Assembly: GCF_036488675.1 (NCBI RefSeq)
Contig: NZ_CP133151.1
Coordinates: 1-64,000 of the forward strand
Direction of reading: 5' to 3'
DNA length: 64,000 nt
Source: Sinorhizobium chiapasense
GTDB lineage: Bacteria; Pseudomonadota; Alphaproteobacteria; Rhizobiales; Rhizobiaceae
Both the position numbers and the translations under genes were made by a program. This document shows positions 55,361 to 63,204 of the stretch, piece by piece. Each line of letters begins with the position of its first letter. The first letter of the stretch is position 1. The notes under the pieces are model-generated. The model made no database searches. It worked only from the letters and a program-made list of their open reading frames with translations, and was not told the origin of the DNA.

Positions 55361-56895
55361 GATAGTGTTGAAGAAGTCAGGCTTGAAGGCGGTAGAGTAG
55401 CTCGCTCAGGACGTCGCGAATGAGGTCGACGCGACCTCCTCGGCCTAAGTGGCCGGGATTACCGTGCCCTGGGTGCAGATCTTGGCCAATTTCCTGAGGT
55501 TCTGGGCGATGGCGGCGAGATGGAACTCATCGCGGGCACCGCAGGGGCCTCGCAGTCGCAATCTATCGAGCCTCAGAATGCGTTTGAGGTGCGCGAAGAG
55601 CATCTCCACCTTCTTTCGCTGATAGCGTGACGTCTGGTATGCGTCGGTTTTGGCGATGTCGCGAGCCATGTCGCGCGCGCCCTCATAGATTGAGCGCGTT
55701 ACCTTGCGCGCCGGCGCCTTCGGACAACAGCGAGGCTTAAGTGCGCAGGCGTCGCAATCATGCTTGCTCGCCCGATAACGTAGCGTGTTGTCCTTCCCCA
55801 CACCGGACCGCGGTGTCGAGAATGGCCGACGGTAGTGCTGAAGAAGCTTACCACCTGGGCAGCGGTAGGTGTCGCTTGCATGGTCGTAGGCGAAGTCCTC
55901 ACGCGAGAAGGTGCCGTCCTTGCGCTTGGACTTATCGAACACCGGGATATGCGGCTCGATCCCGCGCTCATGCACCAGCCAGTTCAGCATCTCGGCCGAG
56001 CCGTAGCCAGTGTCGGCAATCAGCCGTTCCGGCCACAGGCCGAATTCGTCGTGAGTACGCTCGATCATGGTCTTTGCGGCTGTCACCTCCGCCTGACGCA
56101 CGGCAGTCGAGGCCTCCACGTCCACGATGATGGCGTGCTCTACATCGATCAGGTAGTTGGTGCAGTAGGCGTAGACAGCCGGGCCGCCCCAAGAGGCGGT
56201 CCAGCGTGCCGCTGGGTCGACCGGCGAGATGAACTTGGGCTCGACCGGCGTGGCGGCTCCGAAGGCGGCATCATCCAGGGTGGCGAGATACTCTACGACA
56301 GCCCGCTTGGCTTTGGGGTCGAGGTCCTCGGCTGTCTCGATCCCGCGCTGACGATGCGCGTCCGCCACGATCATGCTGGCATCTACGGCAAAGCCTTCGC
56401 CGCCGACGAGTCCTTCTCTCATGCAGCGTCGCACGACGGTCTCAAACAGCTCGCGCAGCAGATCGGCATCGCGGAAGCGGCCATGGCGCGTCTTTGAGAA
56501 AGTCGAATGGTCCGGCACATCGCCCTCGAGGCCAAGCCGGCAGAACCACCTATAGGCCAGGTTCAGGTGGACTTCCTCGCACAGCCGCCGCTCCGAGCGG
56601 ATACCGAAGCAGTAGCCGACAATCAGCATGCGGATCAGCAGTTCAGGGTCAATCGAGGGACGGCCGATTGGGCTGTAGTACGGCGCCAGGTGCTGGCGGA
56701 CACCGGAAAGGTCAACGAAGCGGTCGATGGCCCTGAGCAGGTGATCCGCTGGCACGTGCCGTTCCAGACTGAAGCCATAGAATAGCTCCTCCTGCATCAC
56801 ACTTTGCTCGCCCATCATCGACTCAATCTCCTTCCGATAAGAAGACTGAATCAGTGCTTTAGGACTGTTTCAAGCCTGACTTTTTCAACACTATC
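55361..56895. mobile_element. IS1182-like insertion sequence, complete
   Basis: Inverted repeats of 27 bp with one mismatch bound the element: 55361-55387 (GATAGTGTTGAAGAAGTCAG...) and 56869-56895. The 4-bp direct repeat AACC flanks it (55357-55360 and 56896-56899), as expected for a target duplication. It holds one intact transposase gene on the minus strand, so it is probably a recent insertion. Confidence 0.85.
55445..56818 (-). CDS. IS1182-family transposase
   Basis: 457 residues, uninterrupted. N-terminal part: VPADHLLRAIDRFVDLSGVR, and PEL-LIRMLIVGYCFGIRSERRL; then the DDE domain begins at SKTRHGRF and includes FAVDASMIVADA (first D), LIADTGYGSAEMLNWLVHER (second D) and MLFAHLKRILRLDRLRLRG near the end (E region replaced by KKVEMLFAHLK with the glutamate). 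A cysteine cluster (CDACALKPRCC) sits in the insert. Such enzymes move the element by DDE chemistry. Confidence 0.9.
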   Translation of the reverse strand: MMGEQSVMQEELFYGFSLERHVPADHLLRAIDRFVDLSGVRQHLAPYYSPIGRPSIDPELLIRMLIVGYCFGIRSERRLCEEVHLNLAYRWFCRLGLEGDVPDHSTFSKTRHGRFRDADLLRELFETVVRRCMREGLVGGEGFAVDASMIVADAHRQRGIETAEDLDPKAKRAVVEYLATLDDAAFGAATPVEPKFISPVDPAARWTASWGGPAVYAYCTNYLIDVEHAIIVDVEASTAVRQAEVTAAKTMIERTHDEFGLWPERLIADTGYGSAEMLNWLVHERGIEPHIPVFDKSKRKDGTFSREDFAYDHASDTYRCPGGKLLQHYRRPFSTPRSGVGKDNTLRYRASKHDCDACALKPRCCPKAPARKVTRSIYEGARDMARDIAKTDAYQTSRYQRKKVEMLFAHLKRILRLDRLRLRGPCGARDEFHLAAIAQNLRKLAKICTQGTVIPAT

Positions 56896-56998
56896 AACCA
56901 GAGAACGACCTTCCCGTCGAGTCTATTTTCAAGTATTACTTTTCAACGCATTTCATCGGCGGAATCTATACTGCGTGTCCAAGGGCGACGGTAGAAGA

Positions 56999-57301
56999 CT
57001 AAAAGTAGAGATGGCCAATCAATTGATGCATGACGATCGCCTTGGCCGTGACAGCGGGCGTGATCTCTGGAAGGCAGTGCCCTGCGGCATGATACTGCGA
57101 TACCGCTCGCGCTCGCGTCGAACCTGCTTCACTGGTACCGGTCGCACCATCGTCAATTGCGGAACAGTGGTAAGCAGGCGCCGTTGTTTCAGGTGAGAGC
57201 TGGGAGCCTTCATGCGCCGTCGATCCCCAGGCCAGGCACAAGCCCAACATCAACGATGCGTAAAGCAGGACTCTCACGGTTGTGTTGACTCTGCGGTGCA
57301 C
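56999..57301 (-). CDS. Small exported protein of unknown function
   Basis: 100 residues with a signal peptide (MHRRVNTTVRVLLYASLMLG, then LCLAWGSTA as a likely cleavage region). The mature part is rich in S, T and A with two cysteines (YHCSAIDD, AGHCLPE), so a periplasmic or secreted protein with a possible disulfide. It is divergent from the SyrB-type gene, with only about 40 bp between the starts, so the two may share control. No family is recognised. Confidence 0.5.
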   Translation of the reverse strand: MHRRVNTTVRVLLYASLMLGLCLAWGSTAHEGSQLSPETTAPAYHCSAIDDGATGTSEAGSTRARAVSQYHAAGHCLPEITPAVTAKAIVMHQLIGHLYF

Positions 57302-57341
57302 CCAGCCGAAAACAGGCGATGACTAAAGGAGGGAATTGCTG

Positions 57342-57803
57342 ATGGCTGATGAGACTAACACGGGACCCATTGTTGCGACTATAGCGACGGACGCGGAACT
57401 GAAAGCACCAACCGCTAAGAAGCAGAGGTCGCCGCGGCCTCAAAAGGCGGCTTCCGAACCGGTGCAAGCTTCATCAAAGGCGTCGGCCGCTAAACCCAGG
57501 AGGTATAGCGAACAAGAGAAGAGCGAGAAGCTCAAGCTGATCGAGACGCAAGTCCAAGGCAACAGCACCCTCAAGGACGCTATCAAGAGCGCCGGCATAT
57601 CGGAGCAAACCTACTATCATTGGAAAGGTGCTGCGAAGCCTATCGAGCAAAAGGACACTAAGGGCATCAAGCCCGTGCTGGCCGGCGATGAGTTGGCAGA
57701 TCTTGTCCAGCTCGAAGAGGAAAACCAGAGGCTCCGCACACTACTGGCGGATAAGCTGCGAGCGGAAAATGCCGAACTGCGCAAGAGGCTCGGTCTGGAC
57801 TAA
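57342..57803 (+). CDS. SyrB-type regulator
   Basis: 153 residues starting MADETNTGPIV, the same start as SyrB/SyrB2 of Sinorhizobium, which act on the symbiotic regulator syrM. The layout agrees: an alanine/lysine/proline-rich N-terminal half, a transposase-type HTH (RYSEQEKSEKLKLIETQVQ, TLKDAIKSAGISEQTYYHWK) and a coiled coil at the end (LVQLEEENQRLRTLLADKLR, AELRKRLGLD). An AAAGGAGGG ribosome-binding site is 9 bp before the ATG. The copy is full length and probably functional; its target here is unknown because no syrM or nod gene is in the window. Confidence 0.8.
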   Translation: MADETNTGPIVATIATDAELKAPTAKKQRSPRPQKAASEPVQASSKASAAKPRRYSEQEKSEKLKLIETQVQGNSTLKDAIKSAGISEQTYYHWKGAAKPIEQKDTKGIKPVLAGDELADLVQLEEENQRLRTLLADKLRAENAELRKRLGLD

Positions 57804-57944
57804 CCAGGACCGGGAATGCGCGGGGCGACAGTTTCTTCTGCGTCCTCCGTGTTACACTCATCAAATTACAGAGCCAAGCCTCTGAGATCATTGAGTCACG
57901 AGTCTCACAATTAACGGGTCTTCCTCAATTTGTGTGGTGATGGG

Positions 57945-58180
57945 GCCGGTTGAGTGACAGCGTGCGTGCCCTAAGGAGTTTGCGGCCTGCTCTGCCGTGC
58001 ATTGCGCGCTTGATCATCTTCGATCGGGTTGACCTGACCCTCCGGCTGGCCGGTACTCCAGGACAATTCGATGGCGTTGCGGACGATCTGCGATGGCCGT
58101 GGGAAGATGCCTTGGCCGATGGTACGAAACCGTCGCTCGACGTGAGGATCTAGCGGATTGGATACAATCCAAGGCCACAC
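57945..58180 (-). pseudogene. ISL3-family transposase C-terminal remnant
   Basis: On the minus strand IVRNAIELSWSTGQPEGQVN, then after a shift IKRAMHGRAGRKLLRARTL, matches the ISL3 end (LPWSNGPVEGxINRLKxxKRxMYGRA). Only the end of the transposase is left, with a frameshift. The rest of 57804-58219 shows no gene. Confidence 0.6.
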
Positions 58181-58219
58181 CGGCGCGGGAAGAGAGCGCA
58201 GGAACGTTTCGAAGCCGAA

Positions 58220-58732
58220 CTAAATGGCGCGCAACAGGCTAAGCGACAAGCGAGGTTCGGCCTCTTGAACCCTTAGGAAATCCGCATCGCATGTTACGAT
58301 ATGAAGATCACGCTCGAACCCCTGCGCACAAACCCAGAGATCGTTCTCGTTAATCCCGAGCCTGTTTCCCGTGGCGTGATCTATCCAGTCCTGGAGGTGT
58401 GCAGGCGGCTTGTTTTTGCTCGATTTGGGCATGAATCTGCCAACCATCGCGGCTTTAAGGTCTCCATAAACCATCGCGACCTGCGTGTTGACTGTCAGGA
58501 GCGGGCGTGACTGTGCCGCCGAGAGAACTTGTGTGGAGTGGACCGGTGTGCGTCCGTGAATGCGCTGCACCGTGGCGACACCGGTACGAATTTCACCGAT
58601 GCTCACCGCAGACACAAACTGCAGATCGTTCGCACTCATGCCTCCGACTGCTTTGGTGGCTGCCCCGTGAAGCACGTGGTTGGGGTCGACAAGCGCAATA
58701 AGAACGGATGTATCGAGCAGGTAACCGGTCAT
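58220..58732 (-). CDS. PIN-domain nuclease (VapC-like)
   Basis: 170 residues. The PIN acidic residues are visible: D7 in LLDTSVLIALVD, E47 in SIGEIRTG, and later acidic residues in INENDLWVCA and VTCDADFL. PIN toxins cut tRNA or other RNA. No VapB-type antitoxin gene is next to it; its start lies 3 bp after the methyltransferase stop, so it is the last gene of a regulator-methyltransferase-PIN operon. The nuclease may be held in check by the other two products, or may act on unmodified nucleic acid. Confidence 0.75.
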   Translation of the reverse strand: MTGYLLDTSVLIALVDPNHVLHGAATKAVGGMSANDLQFVSAVSIGEIRTGVATVQRIHGRTPVHSTQVLSAAQSRPLLTVNTQVAMVYGDLKAAMVGRFMPKSSKNKPPAHLQDWIDHATGNRLGINENDLWVCAQGFERDLHIVTCDADFLRVQEAEPRLSLSLLRAI

Positions 58733-58735
58733 GGT

Positions 58736-61222
58736 TCAGCGCAAGTACCGACGGACGACATCCGCTTCATTTTTTGACAATGCGGTAAAAGTTCGCGAGA
58801 CCCAGTTTCCAGTGAATTGTTCCCGCCCACCTGCAAGCATTTCGGAAAGGGAAAGCCCGGGCGCCATGTCAAGGTTGCCCCATCCCTCCCAGGCGTGTGC
58901 GACGGGTCTTCTATTCTGATCAAAGAATCTCAGAAGCTCGCGCTCCAACCGGACAGGAAGTTCGTACGCCGATAGGACCGCCGCATCAATCTTTACCAGG
59001 GTCTTTTGCAGGACGTCCTCCCGGTCGGAAAGGGCGTCTGCCGTCCCGAGAACCCGCAGATAGGTCTGAACTAGACCCGCCACCTCTTCAGAGAGAAGAT
59101 AGGGAAGGGGAAGATTGGCAAGTGTACCAAGCCTGAACCGCTGATCGGACGTAAATACGGTCGAAAAAGCGTTGGCTATCGGGCCGTTCAGGACCGCCAT
59201 CAGCGCCAGCATTTCAGTCTGACTGATTCCTTCCTTGGGCCACCCAGCGATGAACTGCTGAGAGCAGATCAGGCCAGTGTCGTCGAAGCTCGCAGCCAGC
59301 CTCCAGGAATATCGACTGAGCCTGACTGCATTCAGGATAAGCTTTGGATCGTCCCAAGCAAATTTCAGGCCCCCGCCCCTGATCGAGTCGGTGCGGCAAT
59401 CGAGCCAAACAGCCCTTGGAGATTGGTACTGGAGATGCCCGTTGACCCCGTGCAGTCCGCGCCTGTAGGCGGGCTTTGGGTCAGGGCTCCACGCGTCCGA
59501 TTGATCACCTTGCCATTCAATTCCCCTATGGAGCTCCAGCTTCTCGCCAAGCGTCGGTCGATCGGCAAGATAGTCCCAGACTTCGTTCAGAGCAGGAATC
59601 CAAAGATTTCCGGTCGGCTTATCAGTGACCCATCTCGTCACCGACCGGCTGCGCGTTATTAATCCTCCTTGCAAGAAGGACAGCCGGTCTCTCAGCGTCA
59701 CCTCACTGGAACGGATCGTGATGATGGGCTCGTCTTCAGCCGAACGCAGATCTCGAGCAATCAAAAGCGAAGCTGCCGTTCGGGACGCAGAAAAAACGTC
59801 GTCGGGGATCTCCACGATCTCCACCGAGGCGTAGGTTCTTTCAAGCAGCGCACGCACCTCGCGGTAGCGCTTTTCCATGATGAAGGTCGCCGGGAGCACA
59901 AAACCGATGCCAGCAGCTTGTGCCGAAATGACTTCATGGAGAACGGCGACCGGCTTGGAAATGCTGTGTTGCGCAATAGGGCCATCCCGCTCGTCCAATT
60001 CGAAATCCTCGAACGGCGGATTGCAGATAACAAATGTCTGAGGCGTTATCCGTTCGCGAAGTCTTCCGCTGCTGAACAGGTCAGCCTGTTGAATATCCCA
60101 GCCGTTGTGGTTTGGATAGTCGGCAAGAATCAAGGAGAGTTTCGCAACCTCGCAAGCAAACTCGTCGATTTCGTCGCCCGACAACCGTTCTGTCAGGAAT
60201 GCATGGCGCTCGGCGTCACTCCATTCTAGGGGAAGCGCCGCACTTAATTGGCGAAGCGCAGCGACAAGCAAAACCCCGGCGCCTGTGAAGGGCTCGTAGA
60301 CACGAGTGCCAACGGGATCCCTCCAAAGCTCCAGGCGACGAACGACGTGTTCAGCCATCTGCCGCGGGGTGCTGTGCGTGCCAAGCTGAGCGCGCACCTC
60401 GGACGTCACGAATGTATTTTCGTAGACGAAGGCAAGATCGTCGGCCGAAATGTTACGAAAGTTTATGCCGCTTCGAATGCCTTGCCACACCGTTTGGAGG
60501 CGACTGCGATCGGCGGGTGACGGCTTCAGCGAGCCCAGGCCGTAGTAGCGGTCGATGCCGCGCAGGACATCGTCGACGTCGCCACCGGTCCAAGCGGCCG
60601 CCGATTCGTGATCTCGATCTGCAAGGATCTTGGCTGCGAGAAAGCGAAACGTTGCTTGGAAGAGCAGCCGTGCGTCCATAGCCGGACGACCACGGCTGTC
60701 GATGACCGCGGCCAAGGTTTCGCGCAGCAAAATGTCGAGCTTGAGATGGACCTCACCTTCGATGGCGATCAAAAGCCCAATATCGACAAAATCGAACTGA
60801 CGATTCTGCAGCGGCTCGGAAGAGATGGCCTTGGCTCGATGGATAGCTTTCGGGTTCCAGTGTTCCGCATGGCGCTGGAACAGCGAATGCAGCTCGTTTG
60901 CCGGCGTTACTGCTAGCTGCTCGGGGGCCTCGTCGGCATGCATCCGCCAAAGTTCGACGGTATCGCCGGCGATTGCGAAGATCATCGGCGCTCCGAGCGC
61001 CCGGAGTCGTTTCAAATTCGATGGTTTTCCAGCGCCATCGACAACACCGAACGCCGCCGTCCGGTACGATGGCGGCGTCTGCGTGAATGCTGCTAGGCCG
61101 ACCTGCCGCGTTTCACCCGTGGGCGAGAGCACGTCCGCAAAGCTATAATCAGAAAGCAGTGCATCGGAAGTGTAGCCGATCGCCGATAGTTCGGCGGCGA
61201 CCGAAGCTATGGTCGCCTTCAT
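58736..61222 (-). CDS. N6-adenine DNA methyltransferase (Eco57I/type II-like)
   Basis: 828 residues. The SAM motif is YEPFTGAGVLLVAALRQLS (near residue 307) and the catalytic motif is VICNPPFEDFEL (near 400), so the enzyme should methylate adenine at N6. The N-terminal 200 residues (from MKATIASVAAELSAIGYTSD) could be a degenerate nuclease or regulatory domain; no clear PD-ExK motif is seen. After the catalytic domain comes a target-recognition-like region (EKLELHRGIEWQGD, FIAGWPKEGISQTEMLAL). It overlaps the regulator gene (ATGA at 61219) and is followed by the PIN gene. The order fits a single-operon defence or toxin system. Confidence 0.8.
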   Translation of the reverse strand: MKATIASVAAELSAIGYTSDALLSDYSFADVLSPTGETRQVGLAAFTQTPPSYRTAAFGVVDGAGKPSNLKRLRALGAPMIFAIAGDTVELWRMHADEAPEQLAVTPANELHSLFQRHAEHWNPKAIHRAKAISSEPLQNRQFDFVDIGLLIAIEGEVHLKLDILLRETLAAVIDSRGRPAMDARLLFQATFRFLAAKILADRDHESAAAWTGGDVDDVLRGIDRYYGLGSLKPSPADRSRLQTVWQGIRSGINFRNISADDLAFVYENTFVTSEVRAQLGTHSTPRQMAEHVVRRLELWRDPVGTRVYEPFTGAGVLLVAALRQLSAALPLEWSDAERHAFLTERLSGDEIDEFACEVAKLSLILADYPNHNGWDIQQADLFSSGRLRERITPQTFVICNPPFEDFELDERDGPIAQHSISKPVAVLHEVISAQAAGIGFVLPATFIMEKRYREVRALLERTYASVEIVEIPDDVFSASRTAASLLIARDLRSAEDEPIITIRSSEVTLRDRLSFLQGGLITRSRSVTRWVTDKPTGNLWIPALNEVWDYLADRPTLGEKLELHRGIEWQGDQSDAWSPDPKPAYRRGLHGVNGHLQYQSPRAVWLDCRTDSIRGGGLKFAWDDPKLILNAVRLSRYSWRLAASFDDTGLICSQQFIAGWPKEGISQTEMLALMAVLNGPIANAFSTVFTSDQRFRLGTLANLPLPYLLSEEVAGLVQTYLRVLGTADALSDREDVLQKTLVKIDAAVLSAYELPVRLERELLRFFDQNRRPVAHAWEGWGNLDMAPGLSLSEMLAGGREQFTGNWVSRTFTALSKNEADVVRRYLR

Positions 61223-61692
61223 ATTCTGTCACTCCGAGACCGACGCACGCTCACCTCGATGGGAGGAAAGGCAATGCTCTGCTGAGCGTCATCGGGAGCT
61301 ACTTCGAGCAGTGCCTCCCGAACAGATGCGACGATCGGGCTCATCGGAAGGACAATCGCGGGCTTGTGCAGATCACCGTCCTGATACCGTTCGATGAACC
61401 GGGCGGTGCCCTCAAGTGGGCGCACCATCAGATAACCCTCGGACAGCCGGATCCACTCTGGACTGGCACAGATTTCAAAAATGTCCCGTTCGGCACGCTT
61501 CAGCGAGCCAACATTGAGCCCCAGGTCGGCAACGAGCGTACGGATTACTGCGAGGCCGAGCAGTTGGCCAGGGCGGAAAACTGGGGCGTGGCCCTTCAGT
61601 CCGTCCAAGGACGACAACGCGGCGCGCCAGTGCCGCAGCGTTTCCTGAGTGACGCCGACGACCTGACGGACCTGGCTTGGTGTATATCGCAT
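61219..61692 (-). CDS. MerR-like HTH regulator
   Basis: 157 residues. The N-terminus (RYTPSQVRQVVGVTQETLRH with WR) is a MerR-type HTH, followed by a helical region (FRPGQLLGLAVIRTLVADL, VGSLKRAERDIFEICA) as in small MerR-like regulators. It starts the operon with the methyltransferase and PIN genes, with a 4-bp overlap to the methyltransferase. It probably controls the operon; whether it also senses phage cannot be told. Confidence 0.65.
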   Translation of the reverse strand: MRYTPSQVRQVVGVTQETLRHWRAALSSLDGLKGHAPVFRPGQLLGLAVIRTLVADLGLNVGSLKRAERDIFEICASPEWIRLSEGYLMVRPLEGTARFIERYQDGDLHKPAIVLPMSPIVASVREALLEVAPDDAQQSIAFPPIEVSVRRSRSDRI

Positions 61693-61920
61693 TTGACGCT
61701 GCTCATTTTGTTGTCCGCAACAAGATATCAGAAGGCTTCGCGCCTATCCAGTCGTTGTGGGTCTCTAAAAACCATTTCCAGTTGTCGAGAGTTGTCGGCA
61801 TCGTATGAGCAAATGGCCGTCCTGAACGTCACACTTGCCTTGGACGATCCGCAGACCGAATTTTCGGAAAGGGTCGGGAAGGGGGTGGCGCATCTCGTGT
61901 TCTGCGTCCAGCCGCCGTCT

Positions 61921-62040
61921 CTACTTGTCCGGCTGTTCCGGCCGAAAATGCGCATCACGTTCTATCCGCGTGATTTCGGTTGCCTCCAGCTTTGCTCGCT
62001 CTGCAAGCTTCTCGATCGACAGGCCTCGAAGCCCGCGCAT
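61921..62040 (-). pseudogene. XRE-type HTH remnant
   Basis: 39 residues (MRGLRGLSIEKLAERAKLEA, then TEITRIERDAHFRPEQPDK) form one Cro/C1-type HTH without the usual flanks. The frame has a TGA just before it, so it is either a very short protein or, more likely, a fragment left after the IS insertions next to it. Confidence 0.45.
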
Positions 62041-62054
62041 AGGTAAGACACTTC

Positions 62055-62215
62055 ATCCGTCTTGGTCATGCTGGCCAGCTGGTTTTTTAAGCTGTTTTGA
62101 TAGATAGGAGAAATTGCAACGCCGCTTGCGCCACTTGGCGACAGTCTTCTGATTGATCCCGTAGCGTTTCGAAAGCGTCCTCAGGCTCTCTTGATGGGGT
62201 GGACGGCGCCCGCAA
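62055..62215 (-). pseudogene. IS481-like transposase N-terminal remnant
   Basis: On the minus strand QESLRTLSKRYGINQKTVAK with WRKRR is the HTH start of IS481-type transposases. The sequence after RKRRC does not match. Only this short 5' part is left. Confidence 0.6.
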
Positions 62216-62284
62216 CGGCATCATCCTCGTGAGAGGCGTGCCAAGATGGCTGCTGTCGAGCACTCATCTGAAGGAGCACCGTCC

Positions 62285-62845
62285 ATGGATAAGATTACCA
62301 CCGATCTCCATGCTGTAGCCACTGTCGGCCTTCACCTGGCCAAGTATGTCTTCCAGGTGCATGCGGTCGACGCTGTCGGCCGTGTCGTCATATCTCGTGC
62401 ACTGAGGCGGAAAGATATGATGGCCTTCTTCGAGCGCCTGCCGTCGTGCCTGATCGGCGGTCCCATCACTGCCTCTGCGCTTACCGCGAGCGTCCAGGAT
62501 ATCTCCGCTTTCTCAGGCCCGCGTGAGTTCGCCGCCTTTCTCGGGCTCACGCCACGGCAGAACTCGTCAGGCGGCAAGGAGCGGTTGGGGCGCGTCTCCA
62601 GGATGGGCAACCGATACTTGCGCAAGTTGCTCGTTGTCGGCGCGCACGCTGTCCTCTTCCATCGCAGGCGGTGTAGCGATGCCTTGAGGAACTGGGCTGA
62701 TCGCCTGATGGAGACCAAACCCTTCAAGCTCGTCGCTGTGGCGACCGCCAACAAACTCGCTCGCATCGTCTTCGCGCTCATGCGCGACGAGGCACACTAT
62801 GCCGGCAGACCGCGGCCTAACAGCAGCAGCAGCAGCAGCGGTTGA
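62285..62845 (+). pseudogene. IS110-family transposase with internal deletion
   Basis: 186 residues. The N-terminus (VATVGLHLAKYVFQVHAVDA) is the start of the DEDD domain of IS110 transposases; the sequence then jumps from LPSCLIGG directly to PITASALTASVQDISAFSGP, which belongs to the C-terminal Transposase_20 domain (LGLTPRQNSSGGKERLGRVS, RYLRKLLVVGAHAVLF). About 150 residues normally in between are missing, so two of the catalytic acids are lost. The frame is kept, leaving a short, inactive derivative. The C-terminus ends in a serine run coded by an AGC repeat (about 62822-62841). Confidence 0.75.
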
Positions 62846-63204
62846 GGCCGCGGACCGGAATCGAGGGTGACAGCGACGTGATGGGAGCAGACAAGGACAG
62901 ATCCCGAAAGCCTGCAGCATAGTCGGAGCTTCGAGCTCGTTCTCTTGATCAGGCCAAAGGATCAACGGACACCACCAGGCCAGCAGTCAGTGTACCGCGA
63001 CAATAGGCCGGAGACATGACCGCACCCGCGACTATCCCATCGTCGAAAATAAACCCTTGATCCGCGGGCGCCGTCCAGACATGACTATGCTGTATCGCTC
63101 GACGGAGCCTCTGTCGTCGTGGCGCTCCCATGCAGAACCTGGCCCATATCGCATCTTTTGATTCGGAAGACAAGGATGCCCCATCAAAGCCTAGGATCAA
63201 ACAA
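62846..63204. other. Intergenic stretch after the IS110 derivative
   Basis: About 360 bp. Possibly the non-coding end of the IS110 element and DNA between it and the epimerase gene. I see no supportable gene. Confidence 0.4.

Noticed and set aside
55835..56497. Plus-strand open frame of 220 residues inside the IS1182-like element
   Set aside because: Antisense shadow of the transposase, whose DDE motifs are clear on the minus strand.
61087..62046. Plus-strand open frame of 319 residues
   Set aside because: It runs opposite to the methyltransferase start and the MerR-like gene, whose motifs are clear; no protein pattern is seen in the plus frame.
62822..62841. AGC repeat as a CRISPR or satellite-like array
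   Set aside because: It is a short trinucleotide run coding for serines at the end of the IS110 derivative; no spacers. No CRISPR array was seen in the window.
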